A stretch of DNA of 35,914 nt from Planctomycetales bacterium (GCA_020426575.1 JAGQPT010000297.1:1-35914), one strand, 5' to 3'; counted from the stretch's first letter, positions 17,919-27,074 are shown. Notes: generated by a model from the sequence alone, not told the origin. Made by a program: numbers and translations.

Positions 17919-18210
17919 CAGGCTCGACGCCGCGCGCCACGGCGTCCGGTAAGACGGTGAACCGACCTCCGGCATGGACTGTCGAGCCAATCGCCGCGGC
18001 GCTGCCATTTCACTCTAGCTGGCACCGTACACTCGTCAGGACCGAGACCCAGCAGGCTGCCCAAAACCCTGTCACTGCAGGAGTTGCGGACCGGCAAGAT
18101 TTGTGCGATAACACGTGTTCGATTGGTCCTCGGACCGATGACACAGGGCGGCGTGGTGGGGCGTAACGACTGGCACGAGCCGTCGCCCAAAGTGTCAGAA
18201 CAAAAGTGGG

Positions 18211-18285
18211 CGGGGCGTGGCGCAGCCTGGCTAGCGCGCTTGACTGGGGGTCAAGAGGTCGCAGGTTCAAATCCTGTCGCCCCGA
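18211..18285 (+). tRNA. tRNA-Pro (anticodon GGG)
   Basis: A complete cloverleaf can be folded. The acceptor stem CGGGGCG pairs with CGCCCCG (18278-18284), the D-stem is GCGC/GCGC, and the anticodon stem CTTGA/TCAAG (39-43 and 51-55 of 182xx) encloses the loop CTGGGGG with anticodon GGG (18246-18248). The T-arm is GCAGG-TTCAAAT-CCTGT. C1-G72 and discriminator A73 are typical of bacterial tRNA-Pro. CCA is not encoded. Confidence 0.95.
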
Positions 18286-19145
18286 CTATACTGCAAAGTG
18301 AGCCCTTCGGCCAAAACGTCGAAGGGCTTTCTTTTTGTGGTGTCTAGAGTTACGTCGGTCAAAGTGTGGTTCAAACAAACCGATTCGAGTATCTCGCGCT
18401 TGGTGCGAATGTTTGAACCGAGCCAGATCCCGGCCGCACTTTGCGTCCAATCGAAGAGCGCCAGCGTCGATTCGGCGATAGCCGGATCGACGTCCCCTAA
18501 CTGTATCAGCGCCTCGTCGGCCTTTGCCTGCTCCTCCTTGAGTTCGTTCGACTTGGCCACGTACCTTTGCTGCTCGTACATTTTCTGTTCGTACATTTTC
18601 TGATCGACGGTGCCGGCGAGATAAGCGTCAGGCAGCCGGTCCTGCATGGCCTCAAGTTCCGTCTTCCGCTTGGCCAGCGACTTCGACTGACGTCGTCGGT
18701 AGGCGGTCAGGTCACTGACGGCTGCTTTTAGCTCGGTGCGGAACCACCCAGCGATCTCCGGCGTGGCCGCCCGCATCGACTGCAGGTCATTGGCGATGGC
18801 TCGCTCCAGGTCACCTGATTTCCAACGAACCCGTGGGTGGTCGGGGCCGGGGCGGTTGTTGGCGCAACATTCGTAGACATGCTTGTGAACATCTCTGTTC
18901 TCGAATTTGCGGCGGATGCGTTCCCCGGTGATCGATTGCCCACCGTACCCATAGCGGAACTGGCCGCCGGCCAGCGGATGTTGAGGCGCACTGGTTCGAG
19001 GGTTCCGACCGCTCAGAACGTCCTGGCAGGCGTCAAAGGACCGGCGAACGATGACCCGTCGGTGCTTCCCCTCATAGACCTGTCCGTTGCGCACCAGCTG
19101 ACCGATGCAGAAGTGGTTGCTGCGCAGTTTGTCGCGGTGCCACGA
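18267..19145 (-). pseudogene. Serine recombinase, C-terminal remnant
   Basis: The open frame matches the C-terminal half of large serine recombinases: a stretch after KLRSNHFCIGQL with GQVYEGKHRRVIV, the recombinase zinc-ribbon region (HPLAGGQFRYGYGG, then YECCANN), a coiled-coil part (RRRQSKSLAKRKTELEAMQD) and the family's end motif KRKPFDVLAEGL. The catalytic resolvase domain with its serine is absent: an in-frame TAA (19148-19146) closes the frame and no homologous sequence was seen upstream. The first usable start is a GTG at 19094. The zinc-ribbon C-x2-C appears as Y-x2-G, another sign of decay. The frame ends at a TGA inside the T-arm of tRNA-Pro on the opposite strand, which suggests that an element once integrated at this tRNA. 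Confidence 0.8.
18301..18336 (+). terminator. Intrinsic terminator after tRNA-Pro, inside the antisense recombinase frame
   Basis: AGCCCTTCG (18301-18309) pairs perfectly with CGAAGGGCT (18320-18328) across a ten-base loop and is followed by TTCTTTTT. It lies 15 bases after the tRNA. On the other strand the same bases encode the conserved KRKPFDVLAEGL end of the recombinase. Confidence 0.75.
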
Positions 19146-19885
19146 TTAAACGCTGTTTGGAATGCTTGGCACTAAGCATCGGCCAAAGCCAGATCCAAAT
19201 ATGCCTAGCGCAGCTATGAACTTCTCATGCACGTCCTGCCAGCTGCAAGGGTCGTCGCAAACGGTGCGCCGTAGTGCTGCACTCAACGGAACGAGGTCGG
19301 TGCCATCAATACGGTTCATGAACGTTGTGTGGACGAAACGGAATGTTGCGCCGGTGCAGTTTCGGGGACTTAACCAAATTCACACGGACGGTTCATCCTG
19401 CGCTCACTTCTGGGTGCGCGTGATGTCGACGAAGTCAATGACCTTCTGCATAGCGCTTCAATCATTCTCCTAGGACAGTCGTTTGATTGGTAGAAGAACG
19501 TCGGCCGGCGTGTCGATAGTAGACGTCCGGCGTGTCCATTTCATCTTATGCGACCACCGTTTCGCCTCAAAGGATGTGCTTTCAGTGGCCATCTCATAGG
19601 CCGCCGGTGAACGGCATTTTCCTCACATCCGCTGCGACTTTCCACGACGCTTGGCAAGTTCATGTGGTCACCGATTGCCCCTTGGCACTGTACAGTAACT
19701 CAACTCGGTACCGATATTGCTTCTGAAACAAGAAAATCATCTGACTGGCTTCGTCGAGCGTCTTGTGCGCGGGTTGACGTCGGCGATCGATCCGATCACA
19801 CTCGAACTCTGCTAACCGTGATCCCTTTTTGGGCCCTGGCGTGTGTGGTCGGAAAAACTTTGCTTGTCTGTTGAGGGTATGTTCA
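19146..19885. other. Gene-poor region between recombinase remnant and HAD gene
   Basis: No convincing gene is visible in these 740 bases. Short minus-strand open stretches exist, for example 57 codons from the ATG at 19319 to the TAA at 19146, in the same frame as the recombinase remnant, and 15 codons at 19404-19451. None matches a family I know. The stretch is less GC-rich than its neighbours and may be debris of the element that carried the recombinase. I found no second copy of the tRNA 3' end. Confidence 0.5.
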
Positions 19886-20854
19886 GTGTCGACTTCTGAC
19901 GTGTTTCCGGGTACAGACGGTTTGTTGGCCGAGCCTTTCACGGTTCCGCATACCGACGGCAATATCGAGATCGTCCGTGAGTTCGATGGTTCTGAGATTT
20001 CGGTTGCCTTGTTCGATTTCGACGGCACGATCTCCGACGAGCGCGTGGGGTGGCCCAACCTGGCTGTTGCGAACAACGTCGCCTATCTAATGGCGCTATC
20101 TTCGCCACATGTCGATCACCGCCACGCCGAAGAGATGGTGCTTGCCGAACTCGAAGCGACGATCGGCGTGCCAACATACGTGCAAATGAAACGTCTCGCG
20201 GAGATGATCGTCGACTACGGCTACGAGGGCCCGGAACTCGATCCGCAGATGTTCAAGAACTCGTACAACGACGCGTTGGTCGGAATGGTCGCCAGTCGTC
20301 GCGCGAAGTTGGCAACGGGCGAGCTGACAATGGACGACCTGCGCATCAACGGCGCCGTGCAATTGCTGGAGGAATTGGCACCGCGGTTGTCGCGCGGCAT
20401 CTACCTGGCCAGCGGTTCGGATCTGTCGGCCGTTACCGAGAGTGTCGAGCACCTGGGATACGGCACGTACTTTCCGCAGGAGCGGATCATGGCGGCCGGG
20501 TCGTTGGGGCCAGAGGACGATGCCAAGGAGGCCATCATCGGTCATTTGCTCGACGAAGTAGGCGTGCGCGGAGAAGAGTTGCTCACGTTTGGCGATGGTT
20601 TTCCCGAGATGCTCTACACGTACCGAGCCGGCGGCGTCGCCGTCGGCGTGCTCTCCCGCGATGAAAGCCATTACGAGCACCTTGGGCATTTCACCGTCGC
20701 ACAGAAACGCGAACGTTTGATCAATGCCGGAGCGCACGTACTCGTGCACGCCCCGTTCGACAACGTACCGGCATTGCTCGACGTGGTGTTTACCGGCTAT
20801 CGCGTGAAAGCAGCGATGCGAGACGACGCGGCGACGGGTGCCGCTACGCGTTGA
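19886..20854 (+). CDS. HAD-superfamily hydrolase
   Basis: From the GTG at 19886 (GAGGG eight bases upstream) the protein has 322 residues; upstream starts would add unlikely sequence. HAD motif I is FDFDGTIS with the nucleophile Asp44 and Asp46, motif II is probably LASGSD (Ser), and motif IV is FGDGFPEM. A helical cap lies between motifs I and II, as in C1-cap phosphatases and phosphomutases. The protein should act on a small phosphorylated metabolite, probably a sugar phosphate, but the substrate cannot be told. The first 35 residues precede the fold and are unassigned. Its 3' end overlaps the convergent aldolase gene by 11 bases. Confidence 0.82.
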   Translation: MSTSDVFPGTDGLLAEPFTVPHTDGNIEIVREFDGSEISVALFDFDGTISDERVGWPNLAVANNVAYLMALSSPHVDHRHAEEMVLAELEATIGVPTYVQMKRLAEMIVDYGYEGPELDPQMFKNSYNDALVGMVASRRAKLATGELTMDDLRINGAVQLLEELAPRLSRGIYLASGSDLSAVTESVEHLGYGTYFPQERIMAAGSLGPEDDAKEAIIGHLLDEVGVRGEELLTFGDGFPEMLYTYRAGGVAVGVLSRDESHYEHLGHFTVAQKRERLINAGAHVLVHAPFDNVPALLDVVFTGYRVKAAMRDDAATGAATR

Positions 20855-21791
20855 GTCGCGCCAGCCACGCTTCGTTTTTGGCTAACAGATCGTCTAGCGC
20901 CGCGTTGATCTCGGTCGTGATGCCGCTCGGCACCTTGCGGCTGTATGCGCCGATGGCTAGTCCGCGACGCTGCAGGAACGACTTGGCGGACGCGGGGTAG
21001 GTTGCGTCCTCAGTCGCCTGGAATGTGGTGTTGAGGAAACGTTGTAGTTCTTCGGCCAGTTTGGGCTCTCGGTCGTAGTTTGCGCAAAGCCAGGCGTAGA
21101 GCTCAGGCATGAAGTTGGCACCGATGCCACAAAAGCCGTCGGCACCCGCGCGGAGCGAGGCGGTCAGCGTTTCTGCGTTGGCGTTGAACAACTGAAGTGG
21201 CGAGCCTGCCAGCAAGTCGAGTCGCCGGCGTATCGTGTCGATGTTGCAGCAGGTGTCTTTGAGGAACATGAATCGCTTCGACTCGGCAGTCCAGCGAATT
21301 GCCTGGTCGCCCAACAGCCGATGGTATGGCAGCGGGCATTCGTACATCGCAAGTTGAACGTCGGCCGGTATCCGCTGGAGCAGATTGTTTGCTTGCGCGA
21401 TCCATTCCTCGTCACTGCATTGTTCGTCCGCCAGGTGCGAGACGCCAATAGCGACGTGATCGGCACCGGCGTCGTGCACCCGCGTGATGAGTGTCGCGAG
21501 GCTTTTGGTGCCAGCAACGGAAATGGCGCCGGCGACGATGGGGATTCTACCGGCGGTGCGCCGTATGATGTGTTCGGCTAGTTGGACCTTTTCGTCGTCG
21601 TCCATTTGCAGCACCTCGGCCGACAGGCCACAGGCGAAGATGCCCGAGGCGCCTGCCTCGATGCACTGGTCAGTGAGTCGACTAACGCCGTCCCAATCGA
21701 TTTGACCGTCGTCGTGAAACGCGGTCAGCATGGCGGGATAGGAGCCGGCCGGTAATCTAGCCGTCGACGGTTGCGGGGATGGTTTCGTCAT
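20844..21791 (-). CDS. DapA/NanA-superfamily aldolase (dihydrodipicolinate synthase family)
   Basis: This 315-residue class I aldolase-type TIM barrel has the substrate-carboxylate loop GLSAE (55-59), the catalytic Tyr150 in MYECP and the Schiff-base Lys178 in FLKDTC. The family includes dihydrodipicolinate synthase, N-acetylneuraminate lyase and keto-deoxy sugar acid aldolases or dehydratases. Overlap with a sodium:solute symporter gene (the start lies 35 bases inside it) argues for catabolism of an imported sugar acid rather than lysine synthesis. No ribosome site is visible, in keeping with coupling to the upstream gene. The specific reaction is unknown. Confidence 0.88.
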   Translation of the reverse strand: MTKPSPQPSTARLPAGSYPAMLTAFHDDGQIDWDGVSRLTDQCIEAGASGIFACGLSAEVLQMDDDEKVQLAEHIIRRTAGRIPIVAGAISVAGTKSLATLITRVHDAGADHVAIGVSHLADEQCSDEEWIAQANNLLQRIPADVQLAMYECPLPYHRLLGDQAIRWTAESKRFMFLKDTCCNIDTIRRRLDLLAGSPLQLFNANAETLTASLRAGADGFCGIGANFMPELYAWLCANYDREPKLAEELQRFLNTTFQATEDATYPASAKSFLQRRGLAIGAYSRKVPSGITTEINAALDDLLAKNEAWLARLNA

Positions 21792-23505
21792 GGGATTCGT
21801 TTTCGTGGGTCCAAATCGTCAGGTTGGGCAACTTCTTCTTGTTGTGCAGAATCAGCAGGCCGGCCACGTAGCCGACCGAGAACATCACCAAGTTGCCGAC
21901 GATCGACGTGTAGTAGAGGTCGGCACCGACGATATAGCGCAAGAAGTCGAGCACGTGGTTGACCGCCGCCGTGGCGTGTTGCGCGATGGCTGATGAGTCC
22001 GGTGATTGCCTGAGCGCGGGGATTTCCGGGGCAATGCCGTTGTGCGCGGCGAGCGTCCAGGAGATGAAAAGCAGCGTGCAGGCGATGCCACACATAGCGG
22101 CGAAACCATTGCCGCGCGTTGTGAGCATGCCCAACATAAACAAACCGAAGAGGCCGCCCCCCAGCACGGCGGTGAGCACGGTCGAGGTGTCCTGCAAGGT
22201 CTTGATGTTGATCGTCGTGAACCAGATGGCGCCCAGGATCATCAATACGCTGACCACGACGGAAATCAGGTGTGCCGCCACCAGGTAGTGCCGGTCATTG
22301 CGGCCCTTGACCAGATGACGCTGGTAGACGTCAAGGATCGAGACGGCCGAGATCGCGTTGATGCTTGAGTCAATCGACGACATCGCGGCCGCCAAGGCGG
22401 CGGCTATCACGATCCCCTTTAGGCCCGACGGCAACTGGTGGAGGATGAAGTACGGCATCACGTCTTCGGCGGGCCGAGCGCCGCTGAGCATGTCGGCCGT
22501 CTCCTGCGTGGGAAATGCCTGGTAGAAGGCGTAGAAACTCGTGCCGATGAACATGAAAAAAAGCCAGATCGGCAGGCTGGTAAGGCCTGCGACGGCCATG
22601 GCCTGTCGGGCGTCTTTGTCGGTCCGCGCGGCGGCGTAACGCTGGATCGTGTGTTGAACGCAGCTGTATTCAGTGAGCCAGATCGTCAACCCGATGAGCA
22701 GCATCATCGTGGCAGTCTTTCGTTGTAGCGTTAAATCCCAACTCACCGGCTTGAGCGCACCAGCATCGGCGTCGTATTCGGCAAAGCTGAACTTGTTGGC
22801 GCCGTTGGCGACGTCAATGATCTCGCGGAAGCCACCGGGCAGTTCGCTGACGACGACAAGCAGGCAAACGGCTCCCCCAACGGCCAATACGACCGTCTGC
22901 ACGACGTCGGTCCAGATCACTGCATGAATGCCGCCGACGATCGTGTAGAAACCGACGAGCATGCCGGAAATGACGATACATGGCACGGTGCCAAGGTCCG
23001 TGAGCGTGTGCAGCATGATACTGACGAGAAACAGAATCGTGCTGATGCGTACCAACTGTGCGGCCACGAAGGCCAATGCGCCGTAGACACGCACGCCCGG
23101 GCCAAAACGCATTTCGAGGTATTCGTAGGCGCTGGAAATGTAGTTCTTACGGAAGAAGGGGAGAAAAACGTACGCCGCGATCACGAGCGCCACGGGCAGC
23201 ATGAAATTCGGCACCATCCGCAGGTATGCCGTCTTGAAGGCGTCGCCGGGAAAGGCCAGGAACGAGATAGAACTGATCGAAGTTCCCACCAGCGAGAGCC
23301 CAATCACCCAGCCTTTGTGCGAGCGGCCCCCAACGAAATAGTCCTCGGTTGTGACGTTGCGCTTGGCAAAGGAGATGCCCATCAGGCCGATGCCCGCCAT
23401 GTAGCCCACAAGGCAGATAATGTCGAGAGTGCCGAGCTGCACGATATGGTGCCCTTGCGAAATTCGTGGGGACGGAGGGACGAACGCATCGGGGGCCCCT
23501 TGCAT
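21757..23505 (-). CDS. Sodium:solute symporter (SSS family)
   Basis: This 582-residue inner-membrane protein has about 13 hydrophobic helices. It carries SSS-family landmarks such as EDYFVGGRS near the first loop, SSAYEYLEMRFG, GGIHAVIWTDVVQ and the AAAMSSIDSSINAIS segment that lines the sodium site. It should import a sugar, sugar acid or similar solute with sodium. The ATG at 23505 lacks a good ribosome site; a GTG at 23442, with AAGGG nine bases upstream and leading straight into VQLGTLDIICLVGYM, may be the true start (561 residues). It is followed by the overlapping DapA-type aldolase gene and is divergent from the GH38 gene, so the three may be one substrate-handling unit. Confidence 0.92.
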   Translation of the reverse strand: MQGAPDAFVPPSPRISQGHHIVQLGTLDIICLVGYMAGIGLMGISFAKRNVTTEDYFVGGRSHKGWVIGLSLVGTSISSISFLAFPGDAFKTAYLRMVPNFMLPVALVIAAYVFLPFFRKNYISSAYEYLEMRFGPGVRVYGALAFVAAQLVRISTILFLVSIMLHTLTDLGTVPCIVISGMLVGFYTIVGGIHAVIWTDVVQTVVLAVGGAVCLLVVVSELPGGFREIIDVANGANKFSFAEYDADAGALKPVSWDLTLQRKTATMMLLIGLTIWLTEYSCVQHTIQRYAAARTDKDARQAMAVAGLTSLPIWLFFMFIGTSFYAFYQAFPTQETADMLSGARPAEDVMPYFILHQLPSGLKGIVIAAALAAAMSSIDSSINAISAVSILDVYQRHLVKGRNDRHYLVAAHLISVVVSVLMILGAIWFTTINIKTLQDTSTVLTAVLGGGLFGLFMLGMLTTRGNGFAAMCGIACTLLFISWTLAAHNGIAPEIPALRQSPDSSAIAQHATAAVNHVLDFLRYIVGADLYYTSIVGNLVMFSVGYVAGLLILHNKKKLPNLTIWTHENESHDETIPATVDG

Positions 23506-23977
23506 CTCGGTCCGGCTGCCTCAGTCCTGCCGCGCTTCCTCGTTAAAGTTGTGCCAGCCACGGCCACAATTGCCTGGACCGACCGCCGATTCGCGTGTCG
23601 GGCACAAGTGAGACTGGGGCGGGAGTTTTGCGCGTGAGCCGCGTCGCGGTGCTCGAAAAGAACGCGATGACTCGAAGCCACGCCAGCTTACCATGCCCAG
23701 GGGCGAGCGCAAAGTCGCGATGGCCGTTCGCGTCGGTGACGTATTCCCCAACGCGCTTCGTTTTGGCACAATCTGCGGGGTGTCCGGCGCCCCTAGCTCT
23801 TCCGGCACGATCGCCTTGCCGGCAAGCCGCCCGCGCAGACGTCCGTCCCCCCGGTCCTACATTGCGGTCATCATCCCGCAAGCGTCGACGAATGATGCGA
23901 CGGACGTGTAGAAACCGGGTTCATGGGGTGTCGGATATCGCAGCGATCATTCAACACATGCCAGTAGGACGAACGAT
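23506..23977. other. Divergent intergenic region between symporter and GH38 genes
   Basis: These 472 bases hold no gene I can support; open frames here look like chance frames of GC-rich DNA. They must contain the promoters of both divergent units. The GH38 ribosome site AGGA lies eight bases before its ATG. No clear operator was recognised. Confidence 0.5.
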
Positions 23978-26788
23978 ATGCCTTCCGAGCCAGTGAGTAG
24001 CGACGCGTGTGACGCCCAGCAGGACCACAAGAAGCTTCACATCATCTGCAACACGCATTGGGACCGCGCCTGGGTCTATCCGTTTCAAGAAACTCGGCTG
24101 CTGCTGGTGGAGTTCATGGACGACCTGCTGGACCTGCTTGAAAGTGACCCAGAGTTCCACTCGTTTCTGATGGATTCACAGACGATCGCGGTCGAGGATT
24201 ACCTCGATTTGCGGCCGGAGCGCGAGGAGCAGTTGAAGAAGTTCGTGCGGCAGGGCCGGCTGATCGTGGGGCCCTGGTACACGCTGCCGGAAGAATACAT
24301 CGTCAACGGCGAGTCGCTGGTGCGGAATCTCGTGATTGGCCATCGCTTGGCCCAGGCCTGGGGGGCCGTGAGCAAGATTGGTTACACGCCGTTTTCCTAC
24401 GGCCAAACGTCCCAGATGCCGCAGATCTACCGCGGCTTCGACATCGACACGATCATCTTCTATCGTGGCATCAACACGAAGAAGTCAGAGTTCATCCTCG
24501 AAGGCCCCGACGGTTCACGCGTCACGGGGTGCCGTTTCGGGGCGCTGTCGCGTTTCAGCTACTACTTTTACGTCTACCGCATGGCGCGATTCGGCATGAG
24601 CCGCGACGAGTGGTGGTATGACTGGGACCGCGGAGCGTTGCCGTTTCGGCTCAACAACGAACACCGTCCGCACGATCATTACTATCCGCTTGACGTGGCG
24701 AAAGAGCAGTTTAACGCAGACGTCTTGCCGGCGCAATTGGAAAAGTTGATCCGTGACGAAAGCGAACATTTCGGTACTCGGCACATCGCCTGTATGCAGG
24801 GTTTCGACTGTTCGTCGCCCGATCCCAATGAGCGCAAGCTGATCGAGATGAGTCGCCCGATCGTCGAAGCGCTTGGCCACGAGATCGTGCAAGACTCGCT
24901 GGAAAACTACATGCGGGAGATGATGGCCGAGTTGAAAGACGTTGAGGTGCTCAAAGGAGAAAGCCGCAATCCTGGCGCGACGGGTAAGTGGACTCACCTG
25001 ATGGGGGACGTGATTTCCAGCCGGATCAAGATCAAACGCCGCAACGCGCAAGTCGAAACGGCGCTGCAGCGTCGGGCCGAGCCGTTCTCGCTCTTGGGCT
25101 GGCTCTCGGGGGGCGAGTACATGCGCTCGGCGATCGATCTGTCCTGGCGGTATCTGCTTCAAAACCATCCGCACGACAACATCTGCGGCGCCGGCGTCGA
25201 CCAGATGGAAAAGGACATGCACTACCGCTTCGACCAAGCAGAAATCATCGCCGACGGCGTGATGCGGCGGGGGATGGCGGCGATACAGAAACAGATCGAT
25301 AACCGCGACGTTGACGTCTACGAATCGGTGTTGACGGTTTTCAACCCCTGCCCGTTCCCCCGCTCCGAAGTTGTCGGACTTACGCTCGATTTGCCCGATC
25401 AATGTAGATACGACGGTTTCTCGATTCGCGATCAGGATGGCAACGCCGCCACTTTCGTGCAAACCGGCCGCGAGTCTCACGGTACGCTGGTGCGCAACCT
25501 GCAAGACATTTCGTTGCAGCTGCGCAGCGATCGCGTGGCGATGCACGTCGAGTTCGCGGACATTCCAGCGCTGGGGTATGCCACGTACCTGGTGCGGCAC
25601 GAAGCGGGCGACGTCGGAGCGTTGCCAGCCCGGACGCAAAAAGACGACGGACCACCTCGCTTGGAAAACGAGTTCCTCCGCGTCGAGATCAACTCCGACG
25701 GCAGCCTCGACGTCACGGAAAAGCAGACGGGCCACACCTTTGACGGGCAACACTTCTTTGAGGACTCCGGGGAAGCAGGTCACGCCTGGATTCATCAGGC
25801 ACCGAGCGACGACCGGGTGATCACGACACTGGGCAGGCAGGCTGAAATCGAACTGATCGTCGACAGCGAGTTGATCACGCGCTGGCAGGTTCGCCACGTG
25901 ATGCGCATCCCCGACAACGTTGAAGTCGAAGGTGACAAAACGCAGCGAACCGCAACGCTTGTCGACCTTCCGATCACGTCGACGCTCACCCTGCGCAAAG
26001 GCCAGCGCTGGCTGGACGTACACACCGTGATCGAAAACCACGCTGAAAACCACCGGGTGCGGGCTTGCTTCCCGACTCGCCTGTCGATTGAAGAATCGGC
26101 GGCCGAAGCATCCTTCGATGTCATTAATCGTGTGATCGTACAGCCGAAGGAGAGCAACTACTACGGCGGGCCGAATCCTCAGTTCCCCATGCACCGGTTT
26201 GTCGACATGAGCGACGGAAAAATCGGACTGGCGATCTTGAATGAGGGGTTGCGCGAGTACGAAGCCGTCGTCGACGAAGATCGCACGCTGGCAATCACGT
26301 TGCTGCGTGGGTTCCCGGCGCAGCAGTCGCCCGTCATTGACCAGTGGGACGTGTATCCGTGGATGAAGCTGGCGCAGTCATTGGGCCGCAACGAGTGCCA
26401 CTATGCGATTTTGCCGCACGTTGGCGACTGGCAGACGGGCGGGCTTTTTGGCGAGGCGGATCGGTTTGTCCTGCCCCTGGAGACCGCACAGGCTGGCAAG
26501 GGGGGCGGCGAGATGCCGAAACGTCTGAGCTTCGTCGAAGTGAGTCCCCAGGAAATCGCCCTGAGCGCTATGAAAAAATGCGAGCACCGCGAATCGCTAA
26601 TCTTGCGTTTGTTCAACCCCACCCTCGGCGCGGTTTCGTCGACAGTCACATTCTATCGTCCGATCGCCCAAGCGTGGTTGACGAACATGAACGAAGAACG
26701 GCGCGAGCAACTCGAGACAGACGGTAGTTTGGTGAGGGTCCCGTTGGGCCACAAGCAGATCGTTACTCTCGAGGTGATGCTGACATGA
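23978..26788 (+). CDS. GH38-family protein (alpha-mannosidase-like) with altered nucleophile motif
   Basis: This 936-residue protein has no signal peptide. The GH38 catalytic domain opens with NTHWDR (25-30; His27 and Asp29 are expected zinc ligands), and HDNICG (399-404) matches the HDGVTGT motif carrying the last zinc His. The alpha-mannosidase middle domain (about 370-450) and C-terminal beta-domains (about 470-930) follow; the length is normal. The segment where GH38 enzymes show a D-x-F-G nucleophile reads GYTPFSYGQ (135-143), with Phe139 at the place of the Asp. GFDCSSPDPN (275-284) may carry the acid/base Asp. It could be an active subfamily with a shifted residue or a non-hydrolytic homologue. 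Known members act on alpha-mannosides, including mannosylglycerate. It is divergent from the symporter. Confidence 0.87.
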   Translation: MPSEPVSSDACDAQQDHKKLHIICNTHWDRAWVYPFQETRLLLVEFMDDLLDLLESDPEFHSFLMDSQTIAVEDYLDLRPEREEQLKKFVRQGRLIVGPWYTLPEEYIVNGESLVRNLVIGHRLAQAWGAVSKIGYTPFSYGQTSQMPQIYRGFDIDTIIFYRGINTKKSEFILEGPDGSRVTGCRFGALSRFSYYFYVYRMARFGMSRDEWWYDWDRGALPFRLNNEHRPHDHYYPLDVAKEQFNADVLPAQLEKLIRDESEHFGTRHIACMQGFDCSSPDPNERKLIEMSRPIVEALGHEIVQDSLENYMREMMAELKDVEVLKGESRNPGATGKWTHLMGDVISSRIKIKRRNAQVETALQRRAEPFSLLGWLSGGEYMRSAIDLSWRYLLQNHPHDNICGAGVDQMEKDMHYRFDQAEIIADGVMRRGMAAIQKQIDNRDVDVYESVLTVFNPCPFPRSEVVGLTLDLPDQCRYDGFSIRDQDGNAATFVQTGRESHGTLVRNLQDISLQLRSDRVAMHVEFADIPALGYATYLVRHEAGDVGALPARTQKDDGPPRLENEFLRVEINSDGSLDVTEKQTGHTFDGQHFFEDSGEAGHAWIHQAPSDDRVITTLGRQAEIELIVDSELITRWQVRHVMRIPDNVEVEGDKTQRTATLVDLPITSTLTLRKGQRWLDVHTVIENHAENHRVRACFPTRLSIEESAAEASFDVINRVIVQPKESNYYGGPNPQFPMHRFVDMSDGKIGLAILNEGLREYEAVVDEDRTLAITLLRGFPAQQSPVIDQWDVYPWMKLAQSLGRNECHYAILPHVGDWQTGGLFGEADRFVLPLETAQAGKGGGEMPKRLSFVEVSPQEIALSAMKKCEHRESLILRLFNPTLGAVSSTVTFYRPIAQAWLTNMNEERREQLETDGSLVRVPLGHKQIVTLEVMLT

Positions 26789-27074
26789 GGCATTAAATGT
26801 TTTCGCACCCGTTGGAGAGGTCGCGTTGTGCATATTCAGAGTCGTTCCACGACGTTGGCCTACCGAGCGTCAAATCGGTGTAGCCGAAGTCAATTGCGTA
26901 GCGGAAGCAGCACAGCGAGGATCCCGCACCGTACTCCCCTAACCAACGAGACACGTGTTTTGGGTCCGGCCACCGACCAATCGTGGTTCGCGGATCGACA
27001 AGGTCAAGATTGCTGAGGCTCTCATAGCGCATGGATCAGGTCTTCGTGAGCAGGCTACGCTACGTCTGCTCCGA
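26789..27074. other. Convergent intergenic region after GH38 and SDR genes
   Basis: The 286 bases between the stop codons of the two convergent genes show no gene and no clear terminator hairpin with a T-tract. Confidence 0.4.

Noticed and set aside
16782-18008. 408-codon minus-strand frame opposite the first DUF1501 gene
   Set aside because: Shadow of a conserved gene. A similar antisense frame exists opposite the second DUF1501 copy, as expected from shared codon use.
19162-19473. 103-codon plus-strand frame in the gene-poor region
   Set aside because: It has no ribosome site, no recognisable family and a composition unlike the neighbouring genes.
18211-19885. Search for a second attachment-site copy of the tRNA-Pro 3' end
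   Set aside because: I scanned by eye for the T-arm and acceptor sequence downstream and found no direct repeat, so element boundaries cannot be set.
19660-20076. 138-codon minus-strand frame overlapping the start of the HAD gene
   Set aside because: It overlaps the HAD catalytic motif region in antisense and matches nothing known to me.
24515-26194. Long open frame (559 codons) on the minus strand opposite the GH38 gene
   Set aside because: It mirrors a clear GH38 gene and has the Arg/Val/Asp-rich composition of antisense frames in GC-rich DNA. It shows no family motif.
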